In this document: positions 48,426 through 57,625 of the stretch, one piece after another | How positions within the stretch are numbered: position 1 is the first letter of the stretch | Layout of the letters: each line of letters opens with the position of its first letter | NCBI GenBank assembly: GCA_020832545.1 | Contig: JAFIEK010000009.1 | Coordinates: forward strand, 1 to 64,000 | Origin: Pararhodobacter sp. | GTDB taxonomy: Bacteria > Pseudomonadota > Alphaproteobacteria > Rhodobacterales > Rhodobacteraceae | Reading direction: 5' to 3' | DNA length: 64,000 nt | The notes under the pieces: generated by a model | The model's input: only the letters and a program-made list of their open reading frames with translations | The model's database searches: none | Told to the model about the DNA's origin: nothing | Program-made: the position numbers and the translations under genes

Positions 48426-48502
48426 TGGCGCACCCAAGAGGATTCGAACCTCTGACCTCTGCCTTCGGAGGGCAGCGCTCTATCCAGCTGAGCTATGGGT
48501 GC
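48426..48502 (-). tRNA. tRNA-Arg (anticodon CCG)
   Basis: Minus-strand cloverleaf: acceptor GCACCCA/TGGGTGC, D-arm AGCTCAGCTGGATAGAGC, anticodon arm CTGCC-CTCCGAA-GGCAG giving CCG, T-arm AGAGGTTCGAATCCTCT, discriminator G and encoded CCA. Confidence 0.95.
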
Positions 48503-48562
48503 GTCTTGCGCCAAGTCTATACCTGCCGACGCGCGGTGCCGCAACGACGAATTTGGGGCCGG

Positions 48563-49783
48563 TCAGGCAAAGAGTTCGTGACAAAACTCCAGCCCCGCGA
48601 CCAGCGCATCCACCTCGGCCTCGGTGTTATACATCGCAAATGACGCTCGGCACGAGGCGTTGAGGCCCAGATGATCCATCAGCGGCGCGGCGCAATGCTG
48701 GCCCGCGCGCACGGCCACGCCTTTCTTGTCCAGCACCGTAGAGATGTCATGCGCATGCGCGCCTGAGGACATGGTGAACGAAAAGATCGCCCCCTTGCCC
48801 GGTGCATCGCCCTGAAGTTGCAGCCAGTTCAGGCCTTTCAGCCGTTCATGCGCGTAAGCCCCCAGCCGCCGCTCATGGGCTGCGATATTCTCCATCCCCA
48901 GCGCCATCAGGTATTCCAGCGCCACGCCCATGCCGATCTGCTGCACAATTCCGGGCGTTCCGGCTTCGAATTTATGGGGCGGGTCATTGTAGGTGACAGT
49001 GTCGCGCGTAACCTCGCGGATCATGTCGCCGCCGCCGATGAACGGCCGCATCTCGGCCTGGCGTTCGCGCCGGATATAGATCGCGCCCGAGCCCGAGGGG
49101 CCGTAAAGCTTGTGCCCGGTGATCGCGTAGAAATCGACCCCCAGCGCCTGCATATCGACCGGCATATGCACCGCCGCCTGGCTGCCATCGGCCAGCACCG
49201 GCACGCCGCGCGCATGCGCGCCCTCGGTAACGGTGCGGATATCCACAACCGTGCCCAGCACATTCGACATATGCGTCAGCGCCACCAGCTTCGTGCGCTC
49301 GGTGATCGCATCCAGCACGGCCTGCGGATCAAGAGAGCCGTCGGGCGCGGTCTCTACCCAGACCAGTTTCACGCCCTGGCGTTCGCGCAGGAAATGCCAG
49401 GGCACGATATTGGCGTGATGCTCCATGACCGACAGCACGATCTCATCGCCCGCTTGCATGCGCGGCGCGGCCCAGCCGTAGGAGACCAGGTTGATCCCCT
49501 CGGTCGTGCCCGAGGTGAAAAGAATCTCATCCTCATGAGCGGCGTTCAAAAACCGCTGCACGGTGGCGCGCACGGCCTCATACTTGTCAGTGGCGAGGTT
49601 GGACAGGTAGTGCAGGCCACGGTGAACATTGGCGTATTCATGACTATAGGCGCGCGAGACAGCATCGATCACCACCTGTGGCTTCTGCGCCGAGGCACCG
49701 TTGTCCAGATAGACCAGCGGTTTGCCGTTGACCTGCCGCGACAGGATCGGAAAATCGCCGCGGACAGCATCGACATCAAACAT
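48563..49783 (-). CDS. sufS: Cysteine desulfurase SufS
   Basis: Group II PLP cysteine desulfurase providing sulfur for the SUF Fe-S system. From ATG 49783 (GGAGATGG upstream) it has 406 aa. It shows [19 protein letters not shown], the PLP lysine in [17 protein letters not shown], and the active cysteine in [15 protein letters not shown] (the shielded SufS-type loop). It overlaps the upstream Yip1-like gene by 8 bp. SufE, its usual activator, is not in the window. Confidence 0.95.
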   Translation of the reverse strand: MFDVDAVRGDFPILSRQVNGKPLVYLDNGASAQKPQVVIDAVSRAYSHEYANVHRGLHYLSNLATDKYEAVRATVQRFLNAAHEDEILFTSGTTEGINLVSYGWAAPRMQAGDEIVLSVMEHHANIVPWHFLRERQGVKLVWVETAPDGSLDPQAVLDAITERTKLVALTHMSNVLGTVVDIRTVTEGAHARGVPVLADGSQAAVHMPVDMQALGVDFYAITGHKLYGPSGSGAIYIRRERQAEMRPFIGGGDMIREVTRDTVTYNDPPHKFEAGTPGIVQQIGMGVALEYLMALGMENIAAHERRLGAYAHERLKGLNWLQLQGDAPGKGAIFSFTMSSGAHAHDISTVLDKKGVAVRAGQHCAAPLMDHLGLNASCRASFAMYNTEAEVDALVAGLEFCHELFA

Positions 49784-50351
49784 CGCCCATCTCCGGCAGC
49801 TCAAAGCCCAGAAAGATCAGCACGAACGACATGATGAACGCCGCCACAAACAGCGTGCCCAGCGTGCCCAGAAGCACCGTGAAGCGCGACTGGAAACCGT
49901 GCAGCGTGCAGACAAAGCCACTGAGCATCCAGAAAAACAGCGCCACCGCCGCCACCATGATCAACCCGCCCAGCGGCGGGATCGCCACCATGACGACAAG
50001 CTGGATCAACTGTATCCCGGTCATCAGAAGTTGCAGCCATGCGACAAGTAACAGCGCATCCTCAAACCGCCCGTGCCCGCCGAACATGCGCCCGACAGTG
50101 GTGGCCAGAATGACGGCGGCAATGTTCATGCCGCCCTGCACCAGCGTGGCCACGAAGGGGCTGGGCAGATCACCCGCGCGCCCGGACATGACCGGCAGCA
50201 AATAGGCCAGCACCACACCCAGCGTGACGGCAAAACCCATTATGAGCCAGCGTGCGGCCACCGGGGGGTTGAGGCCCAGAACAGCGGCTGCGCCCTTTTC
50301 GGGCTCGGTTATCGACAGGCGCACCAGCGCTTTGACATCAATGACATTCAT
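49776..50351 (-). CDS. Yip1-family membrane protein
   Basis: A 191-aa polytopic protein with five likely TM segments and a short cytoplasmic N-terminus (MNVIDVKALVRLSITEPEKG), fitting the bacterial Yip1/YIPF domain. Such a gene occurs between sufD and sufS in Rhodobacter. Its part in Fe-S assembly is unknown. It follows the second membrane protein by 9 bp. Confidence 0.8.
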   Translation of the reverse strand: MNVIDVKALVRLSITEPEKGAAAVLGLNPPVAARWLIMGFAVTLGVVLAYLLPVMSGRAGDLPSPFVATLVQGGMNIAAVILATTVGRMFGGHGRFEDALLLVAWLQLLMTGIQLIQLVVMVAIPPLGGLIMVAAVALFFWMLSGFVCTLHGFQSRFTVLLGTLGTLFVAAFIMSFVLIFLGFELPEMGDV

Positions 50352-50360
50352 GTCGAACCC

Positions 50361-50858
50361 TTACGCCTCTGCTCTGTCCGCTTCAAGCGCCGCGCCAAGG
50401 CCCGCGACCAGGATCACCAGAAAAGCCGCGATTACCGCCAGCCCTGACACCAGCGCAAGAATCCCCGGCCCCACCAGCGCCACCAGCGCCCCCTGCATCA
50501 GCACCAGCGGGCTGACCGCCAGAAGCGCCCAGAACAGCGCCAACCGCGCCGCGAACGGGTCGGTGCCGCGACGGATCAGCCGCAGCACCAGTCCCAGTAG
50601 CGCACCAATCCCATAAAAGAAAAGCGGCGCCACGAACAGCCAGCCAAACAGCGCGCCCGCCATCAGCGCCTGAAGCGGCACCTCGTCCGACAAATGGGCC
50701 TGCCGCGCCAGCCGTGGCCATTGCGCCACGAAGATCAGCGCACAGGCGATCGTCAGATAGATCAGCGCTGACCCCTCGCGCCTGGAATGGGCGAGGCGCT
50801 CGCGCAGCACCACGCGGGGCGCGCGGTAGCTGCGCAGGATATCGCCGCTCAGGGCCAT
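50361..50858 (-). CDS. Membrane protein of the suf cluster (Yip1-like)
   Basis: A 165-aa protein with about four TM helices (ALIYLTIACALIFVAQW, MAGALFGWLFVAPLFFYGIG and others) and a basic N-terminus (RSYRAPRVVLRERLAHSRREG). It appears related to its neighbour in layout and is probably a second Yip1-like protein. It lies 21 bp after sufD. Function unknown. Confidence 0.7.
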   Translation of the reverse strand: MALSGDILRSYRAPRVVLRERLAHSRREGSALIYLTIACALIFVAQWPRLARQAHLSDEVPLQALMAGALFGWLFVAPLFFYGIGALLGLVLRLIRRGTDPFAARLALFWALLAVSPLVLMQGALVALVGPGILALVSGLAVIAAFLVILVAGLGAALEADRAEA

Positions 50859-50879
50859 CGCACTCTCCGTCCGCGCCGG

Positions 50880-52199
50880 TTACGCTTTGTGCCGGTTGAC
50901 CCAGCCTGCCAGCCGAACGCGAATTTCCTCGGCCAGTTCCTCGCTGGCGATCTCGTCCACCGCCTCGGCAAGGAAGGCCAGAACCAGCAAGCCTTGCGCC
51001 TCGGCCTCGGGCATGCCGCGTGAGCGCAGGTAGAACAGCTGATCAGGGTCCAGCTCGCCGGATGTGGACCCGTGCGAGCATTTCACGTCATCGGCGTAGA
51101 TCTCCAGCTCTGGCTTGGCCAGAAACTGGCTGTTGTCGCCAAGCAGCAGCGCTTGGCTGATCTGATAGCCATCGGTCAGCTGGGCAATCTGTTTCACCAG
51201 AATCTTGCCCTGAAACACGCTCACCGCCCCGTTGTGCAGCACCTTCTTGAACACCTGACGGCTTTCGCAATCGGGTGCGGCATGGGTTATGAACACCGTG
51301 TCATCGTGATGAAACGCCCCGTCACCCATCGCCGCCCCGGCGACATGGGCCGAACCGCCCTTGCCGTTGAGCCAGATCACCGCCTCGTTGCGCAAAACCG
51401 CGCCGTTGGCGGACATGGTGAAAGACTTGAACACGCTTTTCTCGCCCAGCCGGGCAAACAGATGGGTGATGCCGCTGCGCTCATGGTCGCGGCCCTGCGC
51501 ACGCACATGGTGCAGCGTAGCACCGTCGGCGATGCAGGCCTCCAGATCGATGCTGAATCGCGCCGCCACCGGGCCATTTTCCAGAAGCGTCATCTCGGCG
51601 CCGGGCTCCAGCCGGATGACGTGGTGCAGAACTGCGTCGGCTGTCTCAGACTTGCGGCGGTAGACGATTGAGACGGGTTTCGACGGCTTGCCGGTCACCC
51701 GGATCAGCACGCCATCACTGGCCAATGCGGTGTTGCGCACCGCCATCGGGCGCGCGACGGGGGACTGCCCCTCAGTCTCGATTGCGCCGTAAAGGTCCTG
51801 CGCCCAATGGATATCGCGCTGCCCGGCGTCGGCCAGCCGCGAGATTTCGATCCCCTCAAGCGCCAGAACATCCGAGGCCTGCGCATCGAACACGCCATCG
51901 ACAAAAACCAGTTTCAGCCGGTCGATACCGTCAAAAACGGCGCTCTCGTCGGTGATCTGAAACACCTTGGCGGGCGTGACTGTCGCCCCGGACAGCCGCG
52001 CCGGGTCGGTATAGCGCCAGTATTCGTCCCGCTTTTCAGGCAGGCCCATGGCCTTGAGGCGCAAAAGGGCATTTTCACGCGCACGCCTCAGCCAGCCGCT
52101 GCTTGCGGGCAGTTCCAGCCCCGCAAGCTGCGCCTCGGTCGCGGCCAGTTTCGCCTGAAACCGCGCCGCGCGCGTCCCTGCTCTGGCCTGCGCGCTCAT
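50880..52199 (-). CDS. sufD: Fe-S cluster assembly protein SufD
   Basis: Partner of SufB in the SufBC2D scaffold complex. The 439-aa protein ends in the SufB/SufD beta-helix core, with HDDTVFITHAAPDCESRQVFKKVLHNG, VFQGKILVKQIAQLTDGYQ, CSHGSTSGELDPDQLFYLRSRG and the conserved C-terminal helices. The N-terminal region has ENALLRLKAMGLPEKRDEYWRYTD. It overlaps the sufC stop by 4 bp. Confidence 0.95.
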   Translation of the reverse strand: MSAQARAGTRAARFQAKLAATEAQLAGLELPASSGWLRRARENALLRLKAMGLPEKRDEYWRYTDPARLSGATVTPAKVFQITDESAVFDGIDRLKLVFVDGVFDAQASDVLALEGIEISRLADAGQRDIHWAQDLYGAIETEGQSPVARPMAVRNTALASDGVLIRVTGKPSKPVSIVYRRKSETADAVLHHVIRLEPGAEMTLLENGPVAARFSIDLEACIADGATLHHVRAQGRDHERSGITHLFARLGEKSVFKSFTMSANGAVLRNEAVIWLNGKGGSAHVAGAAMGDGAFHHDDTVFITHAAPDCESRQVFKKVLHNGAVSVFQGKILVKQIAQLTDGYQISQALLLGDNSQFLAKPELEIYADDVKCSHGSTSGELDPDQLFYLRSRGMPEAEAQGLLVLAFLAEAVDEIASEELAEEIRVRLAGWVNRHKA

Positions 52200-52963
52200 G
52201 CCTGCACCTCGGCCAGGATATCGGCATAGCCGTTCTGCTCAACCTCCAGCGCCAGTTCCGGCCCGCCGGATTTGATGATGCGGCCCTCGGACATGATGTG
52301 CACGACATCGGGTTTGATATGGTCCAGCAGGCGCTGGTAATGGGTGATGACCAGAAAGCCGCGCCCGGTGCTGCGCAGCGCATTCACGCCATCGGCCACC
52401 AGCTTCATCGCATCGACATCAAGGCCCGAGTCGGTTTCATCGAGGATGCACATCCGCGGCTCCAGCATGGCCATCTGAAGGATCTCGTTGCGCTTTTTCT
52501 CACCGCCCGAGAAGCCCACATTGACCGGACGCTTCAGCATCTCGGCGTCGATCTTCAGATCTTTGGCCTTGGCGCGGATTGCCTTGAGGAAATCGCCCGA
52601 GGACATTTCATCTTCGCCACGCGCCTTGCGCTGCGCGTTCACGGCGGTGCGCAGGAAGGTCATGTTGCCCACGCCCGGAATTTCGACCGGATACTGAAAC
52701 GCCAGAAACATGCCCGCCGCCGCGCGCTCTTCGGGTTCCATGTCCAGCAATTCCGCGCCTTCCAGCTTCGCCGAGCCGTCGGTGACCTCATAGCCCTCGC
52801 GCCCTGCCAGCACATAGGCCAGCGTCGATTTGCCCGAGCCGTTGGGGCCCATGATCGCATGCACCTTGCCCGCTTCCACGGTCAGGTCCACACCCTTGAG
52901 GATCGCTTTGTCCTCTTCTTCCAGCTTGACGTGCAGGTTCTTGATTTCCAGCATATTCTTCAT
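52196..52963 (-). CDS. sufC: Fe-S cluster assembly ATPase SufC
   Basis: ABC-type ATPase that drives conformational change in the SufBC2D scaffold. The 255 aa show Walker A GPNGSGKSTLAYVLAG, FLAFQYPVEIPGVGN (Q-loop region), the ABC signature FSGGEKKRNEILQM, Walker B CILDETDSGLDVDAMK and the H-loop VITHYQRLL. The start could be ATG 52963 or ATG 52954. Confidence 0.97.
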   Translation of the reverse strand: MKNMLEIKNLHVKLEEEDKAILKGVDLTVEAGKVHAIMGPNGSGKSTLAYVLAGREGYEVTDGSAKLEGAELLDMEPEERAAAGMFLAFQYPVEIPGVGNMTFLRTAVNAQRKARGEDEMSSGDFLKAIRAKAKDLKIDAEMLKRPVNVGFSGGEKKRNEILQMAMLEPRMCILDETDSGLDVDAMKLVADGVNALRSTGRGFLVITHYQRLLDHIKPDVVHIMSEGRIIKSGGPELALEVEQNGYADILAEVQA

Positions 52964-52978
52964 TCCCGTAAACTGCGC

Positions 52979-53173
52979 TCAGGGGCGCATGATCAATTTC
53001 GCCGATATATGGCTGATGATGGTGGCCGCGACGGCTGCAAATGCCGCCATGACGCGCCCGCCGGGTGACCAGATCGGATAGGTGAGCGACATCATCACCA
53101 CCACACCGATCGCCACCAGAAGCACATAGCGCGGGCGCGGTTCGGCGGCGCTCAGAAGCCATTTCCAGTTCAT
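52979..53173 (-). CDS. Small two-helix membrane protein in the suf cluster
   Basis: A 64-aa protein MNWKWLLSAAEPRPRYVLLV with two hydrophobic stretches (about residues 16-34 and 40-60). No recognised domain. It sits between the sufB-coupled small gene and sufC, on the same strand. Confidence 0.6.
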   Translation of the reverse strand: MNWKWLLSAAEPRPRYVLLVAIGVVVMMSLTYPIWSPGGRVMAAFAAVAATIISHISAKLIMRP

Positions 53174-53234
53174 CCGCGCACCCCCACGCCCGCCAGGCTC
53201 AACACTCTCTGGTCCAACATTTCTCTGACACCCG

Positions 53235-53432
53235 TCATTTTTGCTGACGCGTCATCAGCCAGGCTGTCACAACCCAGTACACACCTGAGGCGATCAGGAT
53301 TGTCGCCGCCCGCGTGGTCAGTTCGACACTCCGCCCCAGCATGGCGTCAAGGCCAAAGGCGATCACCACAAAGACCAGCGCAAAAAACACCGCCCGGCGC
53401 CAAGTCAGGGCAAGGGCCGCAGTCATGCTCAT
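53235..53432 (-). CDS. Small membrane protein coupled to sufB
   Basis: A 65-aa protein with two hydrophobic helices ([21 protein letters not shown] and [16 protein letters not shown]). Its ATG overlaps the sufB stop by 4 bp, so translation is coupled. Family unknown. The position matches the unnamed orf between sufB and sufC in related genomes. Confidence 0.65.
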   Translation of the reverse strand: MSMTAALALTWRRAVFFALVFVVIAFGLDAMLGRSVELTTRAATILIASGVYWVVTAWLMTRQQK

Positions 53433-54961
53433 CCAACCGACCCTTCCAGCGAGATGGCGACAAGTGCCTGCGCTTCCATGGCAAACTCCATCGGCAGCGC
53501 CTGCAACACCTCACGGCAGAAGCCGTTGACCACCAGCGCCACGGCCTCTTCCTCATCCATGCCGCGCGAGCGGCAATAGAACAGCTGATCGTCGTCAACC
53601 TTCGAGGTCGTGGCCTCATGCTCGACACGGCTGGAAGAGTTCTTCACCTCGATATACGGCACCGTATGCGCGCCGCACTGGTCGCCGATCAAGAGGCTGT
53701 CGCACTGGGTGTAGTTGCGGCTGTCGGTGGCCTTGGGGTGCATGCTGACCAGCCCGCGATAGGTATTCTGGGCATGGCCTGCGCTGATCCCCTTGGAGAC
53801 AATGCGCGAGCGTGAATTCTTGCCCAGATGGATCATCTTGGTGCCGGTATCGGCCTGCTGCCAGTTGTTGGTGATGGCGATGGAATAGAACTCGCCCGAG
53901 GTTTCCTCGCCGCGCAGGATGCACGAGGGGTATTTCCAGGTGATCGCCGAGCCGGTTTCGACCTGCGTCCACATCACCTTGGCACGAGCCTCGCGGCAAT
54001 CGGCACGTTTGGTGACAAAGTTGTAGATGCCGCCCTTGCCGTCCTCATCGCCCGGATACCAGTTCTGCACGGTCGAATACTTGACCTCGGCATCCTCCAG
54101 CACCACGATTTCCACCACCGCCGCATGCAGCTGGGCAATATCGCGCTTGGGGGCAGTGCAGCCCTCAAGGTAACTTACATAAGCACCTTTTTCGGCAATA
54201 ATAAGCGTGCGCTCGAACTGACCCGTATTTTCGGCATTGATGCGGAAATAGGTGCTCAGCTCCATCGGGCAGCGAGTCCCTTCGGGCACATAGACGAACG
54301 AGCCATCCGAGAACACGGCGCTGTTCAGCGTGGCGAAATAGTTGTCGCTGACCGGAACGACCGAGCCGAGGTATTTCTTCACCAGTTCCGGGTGCTCGCG
54401 GATCGCTTCCGAGATCGAGCAGAAGATCACCCCCGCCTTGGCCAGTTCATCCTTGAAGGTGGTGCCCAGACTGACGGAATCAAACACCGCATCCACAGCG
54501 ACACGACGCTCAGGGTCCTGCTCGCCGTCGGCACCTTCGACCCCGGCCAGAACCATCTGTTCCTTCAGCGGAATGCCCAGCTTCTTGTAGGTGGCCAGCA
54601 GCTTGGGGTCCACGTCATCAAGCGATTTCGGCTTCTCAATCATGCTTGTGGGGCGAGCGTAGTAATACTGGTCCTGATAGTCGATCTCGGGGATGTTCAG
54701 CATCGCCCAGTCAGGGCTTTCCATTGACTGCCAGCGCCGGAACGCGCCCAGACGCCATTCCAGCATCCATTCCGGTTCGCCGTTCTTCTCCGAGATCAGG
54801 CGGACGATATCTTCGTTCAGGCCCTTGGGCGCGAACTCCATCTCGATATCGGTTTCCCAGCCGTGTTTGTACTTGCCAGCCATGGACTGCACGGTTTCGA
54901 CCGTTTCGCGGTCCACGCCTTCGCGGATATCCATCGTGTTGTCCAAAGCAACCATGTTCAT
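53429..54961 (-). CDS. sufB: Fe-S cluster assembly protein SufB
   Basis: Core scaffold subunit on which Fe-S clusters are built. The 510 aa show the SufB signatures [32 protein letters not shown]-like [34 protein letters not shown], the beta-helix [21 protein letters not shown] with conserved Cys, and a terminal amphipathic helix. GGGAAG precedes the ATG. It follows the cysteine desulfurase by 49 bp. Confidence 0.97.
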   Translation of the reverse strand: MNMVALDNTMDIREGVDRETVETVQSMAGKYKHGWETDIEMEFAPKGLNEDIVRLISEKNGEPEWMLEWRLGAFRRWQSMESPDWAMLNIPEIDYQDQYYYARPTSMIEKPKSLDDVDPKLLATYKKLGIPLKEQMVLAGVEGADGEQDPERRVAVDAVFDSVSLGTTFKDELAKAGVIFCSISEAIREHPELVKKYLGSVVPVSDNYFATLNSAVFSDGSFVYVPEGTRCPMELSTYFRINAENTGQFERTLIIAEKGAYVSYLEGCTAPKRDIAQLHAAVVEIVVLEDAEVKYSTVQNWYPGDEDGKGGIYNFVTKRADCREARAKVMWTQVETGSAITWKYPSCILRGEETSGEFYSIAITNNWQQADTGTKMIHLGKNSRSRIVSKGISAGHAQNTYRGLVSMHPKATDSRNYTQCDSLLIGDQCGAHTVPYIEVKNSSSRVEHEATTSKVDDDQLFYCRSRGMDEEEAVALVVNGFCREVLQALPMEFAMEAQALVAISLEGSVG

Positions 54962-55010
54962 CTTCCCGTTTAATTCCGTTTCGTTGCGGGGGTTGCCCGC
55001 CTTTCAACTC

Positions 55011-56057
55011 TCATTTCAGCCGGGCGCGCGCCCGTTTCCACGCTGCCGTATAGACCCCGGCAAAGCGCAAGGCATCCTCGCGCGTTATCCCCGGGCCGAT
55101 CGACACCCGCAGCGCCGACCCCGCCGCCACTGCATCCAGACCCATGGCGCGCAGCACGCCGCTGGCCGCCACCTTGCCCGACGAACAGGCCGATCCGGCC
55201 GAAACCGCAAAGCCCGCAAGGTCCATTGACATCACCTGCGTCTCACCCTTCCAGCCGGGCGTGACAAGGCACAACGTGTTGGGCAGACGAGGCTGGCCCT
55301 TGCCGATTGACATAATCCCTGCGCAATCGGCTTCCAGTGCTTGTTCCAGACAATTTCGGATCTCGGCAACCGCGTCCCAGACACCATCGGCAAGATCGCG
55401 CGCAGCCGCCTCGGCAGCCGCACCGAAGCCGGCAATGCCGATCACATTCTCGGTGCCGGCACGCCGCCCCATCTCTTGCCCGCCGCCACGAATCTGCGCG
55501 CTCACATCCAGCCCCTGACGCAGCGCCAGCGCGCCCACGCCACGCGGCCCGCCCAGCTTGTGCGCCGACACCAGCCCCATCGTGCAACCCAGCCAGTTGA
55601 AGGCCACGGGCAGCTTGCCGAAACCCTGCGTCAGGTCTGACACCGCCAACCCCTCGGGCAAGTCCTGCACCACGCCGGTTTCCGAATTGGCCAGTTGCAG
55701 CGCGGTTTGCGCGGGGTTTGCCACCGTCACGCGGCCCTGCGTATCAACTGGCAGATCGGCCGCGCACCACGCTGACACCGCGTCATGCTCGATGGCCGCA
55801 CAGTGCAACCCGCGCCCGGCACAGGCCAGCGCCGCAGCCTCGGTCGCGCCCGAGGTAAAGACGATATCCGCCCCCTCAGCGCCCAAAGCCGCCGCAACCT
55901 GCGCGCGCGCACGCTCGATCAGCGCGCGCACTGCCCGGCCCTCGGCATGGATGGAACTGGCGTTGCCGGTGACATCCATGGCCGCAATCATCGCCGCGCG
56001 TGCCTCAGGCCGCAGCGGGGCCGAGGCGTTCCAGTCCAGATACGCCCTCGCGTTCAT
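55011..56057 (-). CDS. IscS/NifS-type cysteine desulfurase
   Basis: Group I PLP-dependent cysteine desulfurase of 348 aa from ATG 56057, which overlaps the iscR stop (ATGA); the track start at 56174 lies inside iscR. It shows AYLDWNASAPLRPEARAAM, VFTSGATEAAALAC, the PLP lysine in GLVSAHKLGGPRGVGAL and the mobile-loop cysteine in VSAGSACSSGKVAASGVL. It corresponds to the iscS gene in the Rhodobacter isc-suf cluster, giving this locus two desulfurases. It is rather short for full IscS (about 400 aa). Confidence 0.9.
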   Translation of the reverse strand: MNARAYLDWNASAPLRPEARAAMIAAMDVTGNASSIHAEGRAVRALIERARAQVAAALGAEGADIVFTSGATEAAALACAGRGLHCAAIEHDAVSAWCAADLPVDTQGRVTVANPAQTALQLANSETGVVQDLPEGLAVSDLTQGFGKLPVAFNWLGCTMGLVSAHKLGGPRGVGALALRQGLDVSAQIRGGGQEMGRRAGTENVIGIAGFGAAAEAAARDLADGVWDAVAEIRNCLEQALEADCAGIMSIGKGQPRLPNTLCLVTPGWKGETQVMSMDLAGFAVSAGSACSSGKVAASGVLRAMGLDAVAAGSALRVSIGPGITREDALRFAGVYTAAWKRARARLK

Positions 56058-56518
56058 CCGGCCACCCGAAACAACCCCGGCACCGCCGGGCAAGGCTTCA
56101 GCCCGTTTCCGGCGACATCGGCCAGCGTGGTCTGGTGCAGGAAAACGTAGACCTGCGCTGACAGGCTTTCCCACAACCGGTTGGTCATGGATTGCGCCTG
56201 ACTGCCTGATATCGCGCCCGAGGCCCCTGCCCCCATTTCCATGGCTGACACGCTTTCCTCGACCGCCTCAAGCACTTCGGAGATGCGGATATCGGCGGCG
56301 GCACGGGCCAGCCGGTAGCCACCCCCGGGCCCGCGCACCGATTCGACCAGCCCGGCGCGGCGCAGCTTGACGAACAGCTGCTCCAGATAGGCAAGCGACA
56401 CGCCCTGACGCTTGGCAATCTCTGCCAACGAGACATGCCGTCCGTCCTGCCCTTTGAGGATAAGCGCCAGATCGACCATCGCCACCATCGCATAGCGGCC
56501 TTTTGTCGAAAGTTTCAT
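56054..56518 (-). CDS. iscR: Rrf2-family regulator IscR
   Basis: Iron-sulfur-responsive regulator of the downstream suf genes. From ATG 56518 (the track ORF adds an upstream TTG) it has 154 aa. The winged helix begins MKLSTKGRYAMVAMVDLALI and includes the recognition region QGVSLAYLEQLFVKLRRAGLVESVRGPGGG. The three cysteines (E. coli C92, C98, C104) are replaced here by SAMEMGAGASGAISGS, leaving a single Cys near the C-terminus (GLKPC). Rhodobacter sphaeroides IscR is known to be of this reduced-cysteine type. Confidence 0.92.
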   Translation of the reverse strand: MKLSTKGRYAMVAMVDLALILKGQDGRHVSLAEIAKRQGVSLAYLEQLFVKLRRAGLVESVRGPGGGYRLARAAADIRISEVLEAVEESVSAMEMGAGASGAISGSQAQSMTNRLWESLSAQVYVFLHQTTLADVAGNGLKPCPAVPGLFRVAG

Positions 56519-56644
56519 GACCAACCCCGCCTTTTAAGGCACATAAAGAGAAGAAGCACACCAAACACATTGACGCGCGACCGGGTGTTGCTTAACTGCT
56601 ATCCCGCGCCCGCCGGCTCCGCCTCGGTCTCCGATGCGGTAATT

Positions 56645-56680
56645 TAGAAACGTTCTAGGTTATCCGACTTCTTGAGTCAA
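56645..56680 (-). promoter_or_regulatory. iscR-suf promoter with overlapping operator
   Basis: Minus strand TTGACT-n17-TAGAAC matches the -35/-10 pattern well. The -10 overlaps the inverted repeat TAGAA-ACG-TTCTA (56645-56657), a plausible IscR or iron-regulator operator. The predicted leader to iscR is about 125 nt. Confidence 0.65.
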
Positions 56681-56729
56681 CCATTCCGCCGGATATCCTG
56701 ACTGACGCCGATTCTGCAAAGGTTGCCCG

Positions 56730-57389
56730 ATGCCCGAAGTGATTTTTCCTGGACCCGAAGGCCGACTGGAAGGTCGCTACCATCCCCAGCCCAACCGCGA
56801 TGCCCCCATTGCCATCGTCCTTCATCCGCACCCGCAGTTCGGCGGGACGATGAACAACAAGGTGGTCTACAACCTGCATTACGCCTTCCATGCGCTGGGA
56901 TTTTCAGTGCTGCGGTTCAATTTCCGCGGGGTCGGGCGCAGTCAGGGTGAATACAGCGGCGGTGATGGCGAACTGGCCGATGCCGCAGCGGCACTTGATT
57001 ACCTGCAGGCCATGAACCAGAACGCGCGCCACTGCTGGGTCGCGGGGTTCAGCTTTGGCGCCTGGATCGGCATGCAGTTGCTGATGCGCCGCCCCGATAT
57101 CACCGGCTTCATCTCGGTCGCCCCGGATGCTGCGCGCTATGACTTCAGCTTCCTTGCGCCCTGCCCGGCCTCAGGGCTGGTGATCAACGGCACCGGCGAC
57201 CGCATTGCGCCGCCGCGTGACACCCATACGCTGGTCAACAAGCTGCATGAGCAGAAGGGCATCACCATCACCCATACCGAGATCGAGGGGGCTGATCACT
57301 TCTTCCGCGACGAAGAGGCCCATATGAACCCGATGATCACCCATGTGAGCGACTATGTCCGCCGCCGCCTGACCGAGGTCACTCGCTGA
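56730..57389 (+). CDS. Alpha/beta hydrolase divergent from iscR
   Basis: Soluble hydrolase of 219 aa. The N-terminal strand region is VLHPHPQFGGTMNNKVV, then LRFNFRGVGRSQGEY, the nucleophile elbow VAGFSFGAWIGMQ (Ser in GFSFGA), the acid in NGTGDRIAP and the His in GADHFF. It belongs to the widespread small-hydrolase family often annotated as dienelactone hydrolase-like. It is divergent from iscR in other Rhodobacterales too, as I recall. Substrate unknown. Confidence 0.87.
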   Translation: MPEVIFPGPEGRLEGRYHPQPNRDAPIAIVLHPHPQFGGTMNNKVVYNLHYAFHALGFSVLRFNFRGVGRSQGEYSGGDGELADAAAALDYLQAMNQNARHCWVAGFSFGAWIGMQLLMRRPDITGFISVAPDAARYDFSFLAPCPASGLVINGTGDRIAPPRDTHTLVNKLHEQKGITITHTEIEGADHFFRDEEAHMNPMITHVSDYVRRRLTEVTR

Positions 57390-57625
57390 CATCATTGCGG
57401 GTGTCATCTGTTGGCAGGGCCGCGCGGGGGTCATTGCCAGCAGCCCCGGCCACCGCGCCGGAAATACCTCGGTCTTGTCAACAATCCAGCCCAACTTCGC
57501 CCGCATTATGCCCGTATTGGCAACGATGACGGTTCTCGTGGCGCAATCCCGGTTTTTCCGCCGGGCCGCTGCGAGAACAGTAAACCGTTTCGCCATAGAG
57601 TGCGTAGCATTGCCGGAGTTGCCTG

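Noticed and set aside
48426-48502. tRNA-Arg as an attachment site of an integrated element
   Set aside because: No repeated copy of the tRNA 3' end and no integrase are visible in the window.
57400-57480. Possible sixth, degenerate copy of the gene-end repeat after the alpha/beta hydrolase
   Set aside because: TGTCATCTGTTGG, a G-run and a GGAAATACC core are present, but the order and terminal hairpin do not match the other five.
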